Assembly: GCF_016881005.1 (NCBI RefSeq)
Contig: NZ_JACOPV010000023.1
Span: forward strand, 22,864-86,863
Direction of reading: 5' to 3'
Length of the DNA stretch: 64,000 bases
Source of the DNA: Pseudomonas arcuscaelestis
GTDB taxonomy: Bacteria > Pseudomonadota > Gammaproteobacteria > Pseudomonadales > Pseudomonadaceae
How positions within the stretch are numbered: the stretch's first letter is position 1; each line of letters opens with the position of its first letter. Positions 16,003 to 24,490 of this stretch are shown piece by piece. The translations under genes were made by a program, and so were the position numbers. The notes beneath the pieces are model-generated. The model saw only the letters and a program-made list of their open reading frames with translations, was not told the DNA's origin and did no database searches.

Positions 16003-17925
16003 TTACTCCGAATCTTGGCGACCACGCCGGGAAACCGCTTGCGCGAGCAAGTCCGCGAACTCGGCGACGGGCATTGAGCCCAGGTCAGCACCTTCACGGG
16101 TACGCACAGCGACAGTTTGCGTTTCGACTTCCCGATCCCCGATAACTAGGAGATAAGGAACCTTGAGCAAGGTATGCTCGCGGATCTTAAAGCCAATTTT
16201 CTCATTTCTCAAGTCGGACTTGGCACGAAAACCGCTTTCGGCCAGAGTTTTTTCCACTTGTTGAGCAAATTCGGCTTGTTTGTCGGTGATATTCATCACC
16301 ACCGCCTGAGTTGGCGCTAGCCAGGCCGGGAACGCACCTTCGTAGTGCTCGATCAGAATTCCGACGAAACGCTCGAACGAACCGAGGATGGCACGGTGCA
16401 GCATGACAGGATGCTTGCGGCCGTTGTCTTCGGACACGAACTCTGCGCCCAGGCGAATTGGCAGGTTGAAGTCGAGCTGCAGGGTACCACACTGCCAGAC
16501 ACGACCGAGGCAATCCTTGAGCGAGAATTCGATTTTCGGACCGTAGAAAGCGCCTTCACCTGGCTGCAGGTCGTATGGCAGACCGGCGCTGTCAAGCGCG
16601 GACGCCAACGCCGCTTCGGCGCGATCCCACAGCTCATCAGAACCAACACGCTTTTCAGGACGAGTGGACAGCTTCATCACCACGTCGGTAAAGCCGAAGT
16701 CCGCATAGACATCCATGGTCAGCTTGATGAAAGCCGCAGATTCGGACTGCATCTGCTCTTCAGTGCAGAAGATGTGCGCATCGTCTTGGGTAAAGCCACG
16801 CACACGCATGATGCCATGCAGAGCACCCGACGGCTCGTTGCGGTGGCAAGCACCGAATTCGGCCAGACGCAGCGGCAATTCGCGGTAGCTCTTCAGGCCC
16901 TGATTGAACACCTGCACGTGGCAAGGGCAGTTCATCGGCTTGATGGCGTAGTCGCGGTTTTCCGACTGCGTGGTGAACATGTTGTCGGCGTAGTTGGCCC
17001 AGTGACCAGACTTCTCCCACAACGAACGGTCAACAACCTGCGGGGTCTTGATCTCGAGGTAGCCGTTGTCACGTTGCACCTTGCGCATGTACTGCTCGAG
17101 CACCTGGTACAGCGTCCAACCGTTAGGGTGCCAGAACACCATGCCCGGCGCCTCTTCCTGGAGATGGAACAAACCCAGGCGCTTGCCGATTTTACGGTGA
17201 TCGCGTTTTTCCGCTTCTTCAATGCGCTGAATGTAGGCAGCCAACTGTTTTTTGTCGGCCCAGGCAGTGCCATAGACACGCTGCAGCTGCTCGTTTTTGG
17301 CATCGCCACGCCAGTAGGCGCCGGACAACTTGGTCAGCTTGAACGATTTGAGGAAGCGGGTGTTCGGCACGTGCGGACCGCGGCACATGTCGACATATTC
17401 TTCGTGGTAGTACAGGCCCATGGCCTGTTCATCCGGCATGTCTTCGACCAGTCGCAGCTTGTAGTCTTCGCCACGCGCCTTGAAGACCTCGATTACCTCG
17501 GCACGCGGGGTAACTTTTTTGATGACATCGTAGTCGGTGTCGATCAACTGCTGCATGCGCTGCTCGATAGCAGCCATGTCTTCAGGTGTGAAGGGACGCT
17601 CGTAGGCGATGTCGTAGTAGAAGCCTTCGTCGATGACCGGACCGATAACCATTTTAGCGGTCGGGTACAACTGCTTGACTGCGTGGCCAACCAGGTGGGC
17701 GCACGAGTGACGGATAATCTCCAGCCCCTCTTCGTCCTTGGGTGTAATGATTTGCAGCTTGGCGTCGTGCTCGATCAGGTCACTGGCATCTACCAGCTTG
17801 CCATCAACCTTGCCTGCTACGGTGGCCTTGGCCAGGCCTGCACCAATGGATGCGGCGACTTCGGCTACGGATACGGCCTTGTCGAACGAACGTTGACTGC
17901 CATCGGGAAGAGTAATAATGGGCAT
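16003..17925 (-). CDS. thrS: Threonyl-tRNA synthetase
   Basis: 640 residues. N-terminal TGS domain (1-60), the second additional domain that edits Ser-tRNA-Thr (about 70-240, with HSCAHLVGHAVKQLYP), the class II core with motif 2 (FGACHRNEPSGALHGIMRVR) and motif 3 (MLHRAILGSFERFVGILIEH), and a C-terminal anticodon-binding domain. The ATG at 17925 has GGAGG upstream; the frame to 17958 is only an extension. The last codons adjoin infC. The antisense frame at 16345-17979 is a shadow. Confidence 0.98.
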   Translation of the reverse strand: MPIITLPDGSQRSFDKAVSVAEVAASIGAGLAKATVAGKVDGKLVDASDLIEHDAKLQIITPKDEEGLEIIRHSCAHLVGHAVKQLYPTAKMVIGPVIDEGFYYDIAYERPFTPEDMAAIEQRMQQLIDTDYDVIKKVTPRAEVIEVFKARGEDYKLRLVEDMPDEQAMGLYYHEEYVDMCRGPHVPNTRFLKSFKLTKLSGAYWRGDAKNEQLQRVYGTAWADKKQLAAYIQRIEEAEKRDHRKIGKRLGLFHLQEEAPGMVFWHPNGWTLYQVLEQYMRKVQRDNGYLEIKTPQVVDRSLWEKSGHWANYADNMFTTQSENRDYAIKPMNCPCHVQVFNQGLKSYRELPLRLAEFGACHRNEPSGALHGIMRVRGFTQDDAHIFCTEEQMQSESAAFIKLTMDVYADFGFTDVVMKLSTRPEKRVGSDELWDRAEAALASALDSAGLPYDLQPGEGAFYGPKIEFSLKDCLGRVWQCGTLQLDFNLPIRLGAEFVSEDNGRKHPVMLHRAILGSFERFVGILIEHYEGAFPAWLAPTQAVVMNITDKQAEFAQQVEKTLAESGFRAKSDLRNEKIGFKIREHTLLKVPYLLVIGDREVETQTVAVRTREGADLGSMPVAEFADLLAQAVSRRGRQDSE

Positions 17926-18251
17926 GGCGCCTCCTCTCCTAGTGGTGACCCCTACCAAAGGTCACGTGGGTTGGGATGAGCCAGTACAAGATCCGCCCCT
18001 GTCTTTGCACAAGCAAAGCCTGCCTCACAGTGGCAGAAGCCCGAACGCCTGCCAGGGAACGAACCAGAGTGACTGGAATAAAAAGGGAATTGCAAGCTAC
18101 AAGCCGTAAGTAAAAGCTGGCGGCAATTTCAAGCTAGGCATGCTAGCACAAAGCTTAGCGACCACTGAGGGGAACTTGAGGGGAAATTTTCCGCTCAGAG
18201 TTTCTGAAGCGACCTACTCTTGTGAAACTAGACCCCAAGGAGTGTTTGGCT
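17926..18251. other. Divergent intergenic region, thrS and small secreted protein
   Basis: About 325 bp between divergent genes, so it should carry both promoters. I could not identify a T-box, operator-like stem-loop or tRNA here. Confidence 0.4.
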
Positions 18252-18548
18252 ATGCGACTTCCGTCTTTTCTGGCCCTGGCGGCTGCTTCTGCTCTGTTAC
18301 TGCCGCTGGGCGCCAGTGCCGGCCAGCTACCTGCCGATTACCAGACATCCTGCGTGGCTCAGGCACAGAAGCAAGGCCTGACCCAGGACAAAGCCGTAAT
18401 TCACTGCAAATGCGCCGGAGATGTGCTTGAAAAAAACCTCAGCGATAAAGAGATCAAGGACCTCGACACCCTGCAGGATGGCGTAGATGCAAGCGTAATG
18501 AAGCGCGCGCAAGAAAAAGTCGCAGCGGTCTGCGGCCCGAAAAAATAG
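18252..18548 (+). CDS. Small exported hypothetical protein
   Basis: 98 residues with a strong Sec signal peptide (LALAAASALLLPLGASA) and a short mature domain with four cysteines (TSC, HCKC, AVC), probably periplasmic with disulfides. AAGGAG lies nine bases before the ATG at 18252; the frame start at 18222 is upstream of that site. I recall proteins of this kind beside thrS in other Pseudomonas but know no function. Confidence 0.7.
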   Translation: MRLPSFLALAAASALLLPLGASAGQLPADYQTSCVAQAQKQGLTQDKAVIHCKCAGDVLEKNLSDKEIKDLDTLQDGVDASVMKRAQEKVAAVCGPKK

Positions 18549-18707
18549 GCCTTTGGCCGGATAATCCATCGCTAAATTGCTCCAGATCAGCAATCTGCGA
18601 AGGTAAAAGGGGCTACAAGCCCATATTTATACTATGATGGTCGCGTGCACCCTGTTGGCCTCGGCAACACCGCACTACCGAAAATCATGTTTCCTGGAGA
18701 TACACCC

Positions 18708-18920
18708 ATGTCTAATCGCCAAACCGGCACCGTAAAATGGTTCAACGATGAGAAAGGCTTCGGCTTCATCACTCCACAAGGTGGCGGCGACGACCTGTTC
18801 GTTCACTTCAAGGCTATCGAATCTGACGGTTTCAAAAGCCTGAAAGAAGGCCAGACCGTTTCCTTCGTTGCCGAAAAAGGCCAGAAGGGCATGCAGGCTG
18901 CACAAGTTCGTCCAGAGTAA
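18708..18920 (+). CDS. Cold-shock domain protein
   Basis: 70 residues forming one cold-shock beta barrel, with RNP1 (KGFGFI) and RNP2 (DLFVHF) motifs that bind single-stranded RNA. The family melts mRNA structure and may be cold-induced or constitutive. The ATG at 18708 (MSNRQTGTVKWF) has GGAG upstream; the frame start at 18645 adds 21 unrelated residues. A terminator follows directly. Confidence 0.96.
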   Translation: MSNRQTGTVKWFNDEKGFGFITPQGGGDDLFVHFKAIESDGFKSLKEGQTVSFVAEKGQKGMQAAQVRPE

Positions 18921-18933
18921 GCTCTGACCGAAT

Positions 18934-18964
18934 AAAAAAACCCGTCCATGTGGCGGGTTTTTTT
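18934..18964. terminator. Bidirectional terminator
   Basis: A-run, GC-rich stem (CCCG...CGGG) and T-run; it can serve both the cold-shock gene and the convergent lipoprotein gene. Confidence 0.85.
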
Positions 18965-18984
18965 GTGCCTGCGAGAAACGGAAA

Positions 18985-19299
18985 TCAGCCGCAGTTAACG
19001 CTAATAACCACACCTTGCGCATTGGTGTGCAAATTCAGGCGCTCGGAACGGTAATCCATGGTCATGACATCATTCGGGCCAAGCGCATGCGCCATTTGCG
19101 ATCCGCTGGCCTTGCGCGCTTGCTCGACCAAAGCTGGCGTTGCTTGCTTGCCGACGGCGAACTCGGCGCCGCTTGCCTGACAACGGCCGTCGTTGTTCGC
19201 CACTGCAGCCTCCGGGGCCTTGGACGACGAACCACTATTGCTGCTACAACCGGCCAATACGGCAACTGCTACCAGGCTCATCAGTGATGCACGGAACAT
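18985..19299 (-). CDS. I78-family peptidase-inhibitor-like lipoprotein
   Basis: 104 residues. A lipoprotein signal with lipobox LAGC at about 15-18, a Ser-rich linker, and a C-terminal domain with C...A...VGK, ARKASGS, MTMDYRSERLN and the final VISVNCG. That pattern fits the inhibitor I78 family, small inhibitors of serine peptidases. AAGGAGG precedes the ATG. It should be anchored in the envelope, where it could protect against secreted or foreign proteases (inference). Confidence 0.75.
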   Translation of the reverse strand: MFRASLMSLVAVAVLAGCSSNSGSSSKAPEAAVANNDGRCQASGAEFAVGKQATPALVEQARKASGSQMAHALGPNDVMTMDYRSERLNLHTNAQGVVISVNCG

Positions 19300-19442
19300 G
19301 AATCCTCCTTAAAAACGGAATGCTGCTGCCTCTGTGACAGCCTCGCTGATTTTTCGTTGCAAAACCCGTCAAGTCTGCCTGAGCCAGCGCGCTCAGGTAA
19401 AAACCTAATCGTCACGGAATTTTGCACAAAGTGCATGGGCAC

Positions 19443-19745
19443 TCAGTACAGGTCTATGTAGTCACTCACAGGTTTTGGCCAGTTGCTGCTCAAAACATTG
19501 AACACCTGCAGCACCCAACGCTCATCTGCTGCCGCCTGCTCCCCCACGCAGCCTGAGCCGGCCGCCCAGGTTTCCAGACGAAAGGCCAAGCCATCCAGAT
19601 CACGCCCACCTACGACTTGCGATAGCCAGGCAATGCCATCGCGACTGACCCGCAACTGGTTGTGCACAGCGTTGCTACCGGCGGCAAGCATGCGGCGTAC
19701 CGTCTCGACGGTGAATTGTTCGGGGTTGCTCAAGTCGATCTGCAC
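19443..19745 (-). CDS. Conserved hypothetical protein, 100 aa
   Basis: A soluble protein starting at GTG, with a mixed alpha/beta composition and no signal peptide. I do not recognise a domain. The ribosome binding site is weak (CGGAA). It stands alone between the lipoprotein gene and a small plus-strand gene. Confidence 0.5.
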   Translation of the reverse strand: MQIDLSNPEQFTVETVRRMLAAGSNAVHNQLRVSRDGIAWLSQVVGGRDLDGLAFRLETWAAGSGCVGEQAAADERWVLQVFNVLSSNWPKPVSDYIDLY

Positions 19746-19933
19746 AGCACTGTTCCGCCAAGCTGAAAACCATTAGTTTGCCACGCCCCCGCGCTTATGC
19801 CTAAGTCGCAGTGCCTGGACCACTCTGGACATGCTCTACTGCTGCCTTGGGCGAAGGGCAATCAGGTCTCCGTCTTCATACGCCAGGGCACGGCATTTGA
19901 ACTCACAGCGCGCAGTTATTTTTGGAAAAGCTT

Positions 19934-20140
19934 ATGACAAGCCACATCATCGATGCCGACATCAAGGTCAAGTGGGCCGAAGGCCAAAGCGCCTACAGCC
20001 CCGCCAGCGCTGAAGAACTGATGCTGATTGCCGTTGACCTATTGGTCAAAGACCTGGGCAATGAGGCTGCCCGCAGCTTCGTCGATCAGGTGTTCGAACG
20101 CTACTCGCAGGCTACTTCAGACGCGCAAGCCGCGCACTGA
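19934..20140 (+). CDS. Small hypothetical protein, 68 aa
   Basis: Short acidic, probably helical protein (EELMLIAVDLLVKDLGNEAA). The ATG at 19934 follows GGAAAAG. Its 3' end overlaps the end of the convergent nucleoside hydrolase gene by 29 bp. No family recognised. Confidence 0.5.
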   Translation: MTSHIIDADIKVKWAEGQSAYSPASAEELMLIAVDLLVKDLGNEAARSFVDQVFERYSQATSDAQAAH

Positions 20141-21086
20141 GCAGGTCAAAAAATCCCTGGGCATCTGCACTGTCGATCCACAGCACATTGGCCGGTTGCC
20201 CAAGGACGCCGTGCCAGTCAGCAATTGTCTGGCCATAGGTCAAGCCTTTGCGGCTGTCCACCTGCATGTAAATCTGCCGGCCGCTGAACAAGGCCGGCCT
20301 GATCAGGTAAGCGATCACACTGGCGTCGTGCACCGGGCCGCCCGGAATACCATAGCGCTGCATATCGGGCCTGCCGTAGGCATCGAGAATGCCCACCACC
20401 CGCTTGCTGGCCTGATTATCGACGGTGGCCAACTGCCTGAGCCGTGCGTCGCTGGTCAGCACCTTATGGGTCACATCCAGTGGCAGGTAGGTCAACTTGA
20501 CCCCACTGCTCAACACCGCTTCAGCGGCCTCCGGATCGGCAAATAGATTGAATTCAGCCACGGGCGTGATGTTGCCACCATTGAAATGGGCCCCTCCCAT
20601 TACTATCACCTGCTTGATGCCGCGGACTATTTTCGGGGCTTGAATCAAGGCCAGCGCCAGGTTGGTTTGCGGGCCGAGCATAGCCAGGGTAATGCTTTGC
20701 GGCTTGGCGTTACTCAACGTCTCGACCAAGTATTCAACCGCACAGCCTTTGGCCAAGCCTTGATTGGGCTCATACACCGCAACACCCGGCAAACCCTCCT
20801 CACCATGGATATCAGCGGCGTAGACAGGCGTGCGTAGCAACGGCCTGGTCGCACCGGCATATACAGCAATGTCTTCTCGCCCTCCCCACTCCCTGGCCAA
20901 CCTTGCATTGCGCGACGTTTTCTCCAGGCGCACGTTGCCAGCAACCGTTGTGATAGCGCGGATGTTCAGCTCTTCGGGTGAAGCCATGGCCAACAGCAAG
21001 GCCACTACATCGTCAGCACCCGGGTCGGTATCAATGATCAAATCGATGGGCGCAACTTGCTCTGCGCCCTGCGATAAAATGGACAT
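20112..21086 (-). CDS. Nucleoside hydrolase (inosine-uridine preferring type)
   Basis: 324 residues with the family's N-terminal calcium-binding signature (DLIIDTDPGADD), VMGGAHFNGGNITPVAEFN in the active-site loop, and HDASVIAYL near the C terminus. It cleaves the N-glycosidic bond of nucleosides to free base and ribose. AAGGAG precedes the ATG at 21086. It follows rbsD by 62 bp on the same strand, so the ribose it releases would feed RbsK. This linkage is seen in other Pseudomonas. Confidence 0.93.
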   Translation of the reverse strand: MSILSQGAEQVAPIDLIIDTDPGADDVVALLLAMASPEELNIRAITTVAGNVRLEKTSRNARLAREWGGREDIAVYAGATRPLLRTPVYAADIHGEEGLPGVAVYEPNQGLAKGCAVEYLVETLSNAKPQSITLAMLGPQTNLALALIQAPKIVRGIKQVIVMGGAHFNGGNITPVAEFNLFADPEAAEAVLSSGVKLTYLPLDVTHKVLTSDARLRQLATVDNQASKRVVGILDAYGRPDMQRYGIPGGPVHDASVIAYLIRPALFSGRQIYMQVDSRKGLTYGQTIADWHGVLGQPANVLWIDSADAQGFFDLLSARLARLK

Positions 21087-21148
21087 CAGCAGAACTCCTT
21101 GTAGCAGACGTTTGGCGCAATGAATCAAGCCACCGAATTCATAAAGCG

Positions 21149-21553
21149 TTAAAACGTAACACCGGCGATCAGAGCAATATTGCTGTAGGGCTGGCACTCC
21201 CCGCTACGCACTATGGCGCGGGCGCCACGGCAGAGCTGCTTGAACTCAGGATGATTAAGTCGAGTTCTCGCACCAAGCTGACCATGGGCATGATATTGCT
21301 CAATGGTGGTCAAGGCCGGAGGATTGGCCGTGAACGTTTCATCGGCGAGCACATGGCTCTGCACCTGCATTTCGCTTAATACCGCACGCAGAACACTGGC
21401 AAAATCCGGAGTACCCGGGGTCAACGCCAGATCGATCAACTCGACACCCGGTGGTACCGGCAAACCGGCATCACCAATGACCAGGATATCGCCGTGCCCC
21501 AGCGAGGCGATGAGCCGCGACAGGGCAATGTTGAGCAAAGGCGTCTTCTTCAT
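21149..21553 (-). CDS. rbsD: D-ribose pyranase
   Basis: 134 residues, family length. It interconverts the pyran and furan forms of ribose so that RbsK can act. Visible family features are the N-terminal LNIALSRLIASLGHGDILVIGDAG-type segment with its catalytic His, and the C-terminal ECQPYSNIALIAGVTF. The start at 21553 overlaps the rbsK stop by four bases (ATGA), indicating translational coupling. Confidence 0.95.
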   Translation of the reverse strand: MKKTPLLNIALSRLIASLGHGDILVIGDAGLPVPPGVELIDLALTPGTPDFASVLRAVLSEMQVQSHVLADETFTANPPALTTIEQYHAHGQLGARTRLNHPEFKQLCRGARAIVRSGECQPYSNIALIAGVTF

Positions 21554-22458
21554 GACCACACCTCGCCCAGACGAGGAATTGAAGGCTGGGCGCCAGCGCG
21601 GGTTACCGATAGGGCCGCGGCACGTTGGCCAAAAGCAATCGCCTCACTTTCCTCCACTCCCCGCGCAAGCGCAGCTGCGAAACCACCTACAAACGTGTCG
21701 CCAGCAGCCGTGGTATCCACTGGCCGTACTGGCGGCGCTGCAAAGTGCCGTACGCCTTGGGCGCCGGCGAACAACGCCCCTTGGGCACCCAGCGTGATGA
21801 TCACGTTTTTTACCCCAAGTTCGCGCAGATGGCTGGCCACAACTTCCGCGCTGGCCAGATCGGTTACCGGCAGGCCGGTCAGCGCCTGCGCTTCACTTTC
21901 ATTGGGGATCAGGTAGTCGATTGAAGCGTACCAACTCAGCGGCAAGGGGCCAGTGCAAGGTGCAGGGTTGAGAATCACTGTTTTGCCCAGTTCCCGGCCC
22001 CGCTCAAGAGTGTAGGCCACAGTCTGCGAGGGCACTTCCAGTTGGCAGATGATGACTTCAGCGCCTTGCAGCAAGTCATCGGAAGCCTGAACCGATTGTG
22101 GCTGTAACTGACCATTGCCACCCGGGATGATAACGATGGCATTCTGGCTGCTGGCATCTACCACAATCAATGCCAGCCCGCTGGATACACCGGGACACAC
22201 TGCCACCCCTCGACAATCGATCTGCTCATCGAGCAAGGCCTGGCGCAGTTGGTGGCCATAAGCGTCGTCGCCGACATTGCCGATCATCGCAACCGAAGCG
22301 CCCAGGCGCGCTACAGCCACCGCCTGGTTGGCGCCCTTGCCACCCGGCACGGTAGCAAAGGATTCTCCCGCCAGGGTTTCGCCAGCGCGCGGCAAGCGCT
22401 CGGCGCGGGCCACCAGGTCCATATTGAGACTTCCAACCACCACCACTTTGGCGTGCAT
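21550..22458 (-). CDS. rbsK: Ribokinase
   Basis: 302 residues of the PfkB family. The first signature is GGKGANQAVAVARLG near 40, and the second is DTTAAGDTFVGGFAAAL with the catalytic Asp near 250. It phosphorylates ribose to ribose 5-phosphate. The ATG at 22458 follows GGAG and lies 13 bp after rbsR; the longer frame to 22620 runs back through rbsR and is not used. Confidence 0.96.
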   Translation of the reverse strand: MHAKVVVVGSLNMDLVARAERLPRAGETLAGESFATVPGGKGANQAVAVARLGASVAMIGNVGDDAYGHQLRQALLDEQIDCRGVAVCPGVSSGLALIVVDASSQNAIVIIPGGNGQLQPQSVQASDDLLQGAEVIICQLEVPSQTVAYTLERGRELGKTVILNPAPCTGPLPLSWYASIDYLIPNESEAQALTGLPVTDLASAEVVASHLRELGVKNVIITLGAQGALFAGAQGVRHFAAPPVRPVDTTAAGDTFVGGFAAALARGVEESEAIAFGQRAAALSVTRAGAQPSIPRLGEVWS

Positions 22459-22471
22459 AGGTGCTCCGATC

Positions 22472-23494
22472 TCAACGGTATTCATTGAAGAGGTCTGGAC
22501 GCGGTGCAGTGGACTCACGCAACACGATCTTGGGCTCAACGATGCGTTGCTCCGGCTCGCCGCGCAACGGCTGGGCAATGCGCGACAACAACAGTGAGGC
22601 AGCGCTCTCACCCAGTTCACGAATCGATTGCCCCACCGTGGTGAGGGCCGGGAAGACGTAGCGACTCAGTTGGATGTCATCGAAGCCTATGACCGAGAGT
22701 TCGCCGGGCACACAAATATTGCGTTCTGCCGCAGCACGCAGCACACCGATGCCGATCATATCGTTGCCAGCAAAAATCGCCGTAGGTCGGCGCCCCTCGA
22801 GCAGTTGCGCAGCCGCCGCATACCCACCCAGGCTAGTGAAGTCACTGCTGACGATATGCTCGTCACTCACCTGCACTTGAGCTTCAGCCAACGCGCGCTG
22901 AAACCCTGCCAGACGCAGCTGCGCCGTACTGGTGCTGGCCGGGCCACCGATGCAGGCAATGTCGCGATGCCCCAACTCCAGCAAATGGCGGGTAGCCAGA
23001 TAAGCCCCCAACTCGTGGTCGATGCGCACAAGATCCGCTGCGACGCCCTCCAGCTCACGATCGACGATAACCATCGGGGTGCGCACGTTGGCCAGGCTGC
23101 CTTGCAAGTCGCTGTCTTCACCCACGGACGCCACAATCAGGCCATCGATGCGCTTTTCCAGCAGCACGCGCAGGTAACTGCGTTGTTTTTGCGGGTTGTC
23201 GTCTGAGTTGCACAGAATCACGCAATAGCCATTACGCTCGCAGGCATCCTCGATACCTCGGGCAAGCTCGGCAAAATATGGGTTGACGCTATTGGGCACC
23301 AGCAAGCCAATGGTAGCGGTGCTGCGCGCCTTCAGCGAACGAGCCACCGCACTTGGCACATAGTCGAGCTCAGCGATAGCCGCTTCGACCTTGAGGCGTA
23401 CAGGCTCGCTGACCGGGCGGGTTTTGTTCAGTACATGGGACACTGTGGTGTAGGAAATACCCGCCAGCGCCGCGACATCTTTGATAGTTGCCAT
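22472..23494 (-). CDS. rbsR: LacI-family ribose operon regulator
   Basis: 340 residues. N-terminal helix-turn-helix and hinge of LacI type (TIKDVAALAGISYTTVSHVL, then VARSLKARST), followed by a periplasmic-binding-protein-like sensor domain. It should repress rbsBACRKD and release DNA with ribose. A perfect 14-bp palindrome upstream of rbsB is the likely operator. It sits inside the operon, three bases after rbsC. Confidence 0.95.
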   Translation of the reverse strand: MATIKDVAALAGISYTTVSHVLNKTRPVSEPVRLKVEAAIAELDYVPSAVARSLKARSTATIGLLVPNSVNPYFAELARGIEDACERNGYCVILCNSDDNPQKQRSYLRVLLEKRIDGLIVASVGEDSDLQGSLANVRTPMVIVDRELEGVAADLVRIDHELGAYLATRHLLELGHRDIACIGGPASTSTAQLRLAGFQRALAEAQVQVSDEHIVSSDFTSLGGYAAAAQLLEGRRPTAIFAGNDMIGIGVLRAAAERNICVPGELSVIGFDDIQLSRYVFPALTTVGQSIRELGESAASLLLSRIAQPLRGEPEQRIVEPKIVLRESTAPRPDLFNEYR

Positions 23495-23497
23495 GAG

Positions 23498-24490
23498 TCA
23501 GTTCCGCCGGCTAGCACGCCGGCTACGATAGGTGTCGAGGACCACGGCGATAACGATTACCGCCCCGGTAATAATGCGCTTGGTTGGCTCCGATGCGCCG
23601 ATCTGCGCCAGGCCTGCGGCCAGCACAGAAATAATCAATACGCCAAAGAACGTGCTGATGACTGAGCCGCGTCCGCCCATCAAACTGGTCCCGCCGATCA
23701 CTACGGCGGCAATGACCTGAAGCTCAAGGCCGGAGCCAGCATTGGGGTCGGCGGCCTCCAGGCGGGAAATCTGAAACAGCGCGGCAAGGCCGGCCAGCAA
23801 GCCCATCAGCGAGAACACCAGGATTTTGTAAGGGCGCGGATCGATACCCGCCAGGCGCACGGCCTCTTCATTGGTGCCGATGCCTATCAGGTAGCGCCCG
23901 AACACCGTGCGCGTCAGTACCAGTTGGGCAACGACGATCACAAGCAAGGCGATGATGAACGACGGTGATATTCCGAACGCCAAAGGATTGGAGAGCCAGG
24001 CAAAAGCGTCGCCAATGTAGGCGGTACGTGAGTCGGTCAGCTGGTAGGCCAGGCCTCGGGCCATTTCCAGCACGCCCAGGGAAACGATAAAGGATGGGAT
24101 ACGCCAGGCGACTGTAATTGAGCCGGTGATGCTACCTGCCAGTGCCGCCACGGCCATACCCAGCAAGGCAGCTGGCAGTGGGCTCCAGCCCCACCCCAGC
24201 ATGGCGACACTGACTGCCGAGGCCGCCAGGGCCAACACCGATCCGACCGATAGATCGATACCGCCAATGATCAGCACGAAGGTCATGCCAACCGCCAGCA
24301 CCATCAAATCGGGGATCTGGTTGGCCAATGTGCTGAACGTACCGTAAGAGAGAAAGTGGCTGCTCAGGAACGAGAACAGCACAATCATCGCCAGTAACGC
24401 ACCGGCCAACCCCAGGTAGGTGCCAAACCCAGAATAACTACTGCTGCGTTTGGCGCCTGGCGGCACTGTGTCCAATGGCGTGGTTTTCAT
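23498..24490 (-). CDS. rbsC: Ribose ABC transporter permease
   Basis: 330 residues with about eight to ten hydrophobic segments and the family motif GGIDLSVGSVLALAA. It forms the inner-membrane channel of the ribose importer. It overlaps rbsA by four bases. Confidence 0.96.
   Translation of the reverse strand: MKTTPLDTVPPGAKRSSSYSGFGTYLGLAGALLAMIVLFSFLSSHFLSYGTFSTLANQIPDLMVLAVGMTFVLIIGGIDLSVGSVLALAASAVSVAMLGWGWSPLPAALLGMAVAALAGSITGSITVAWRIPSFIVSLGVLEMARGLAYQLTDSRTAYIGDAFAWLSNPLAFGISPSFIIALLVIVVAQLVLTRTVFGRYLIGIGTNEEAVRLAGIDPRPYKILVFSLMGLLAGLAALFQISRLEAADPNAGSGLELQVIAAVVIGGTSLMGGRGSVISTFFGVLIISVLAAGLAQIGASEPTKRIITGAVIVIAVVLDTYRSRRASRRN

Noticed and set aside
16345..17979. 544-codon plus-strand frame opposite thrS
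   Set aside because: Antisense shadow of thrS with no recognisable domain.
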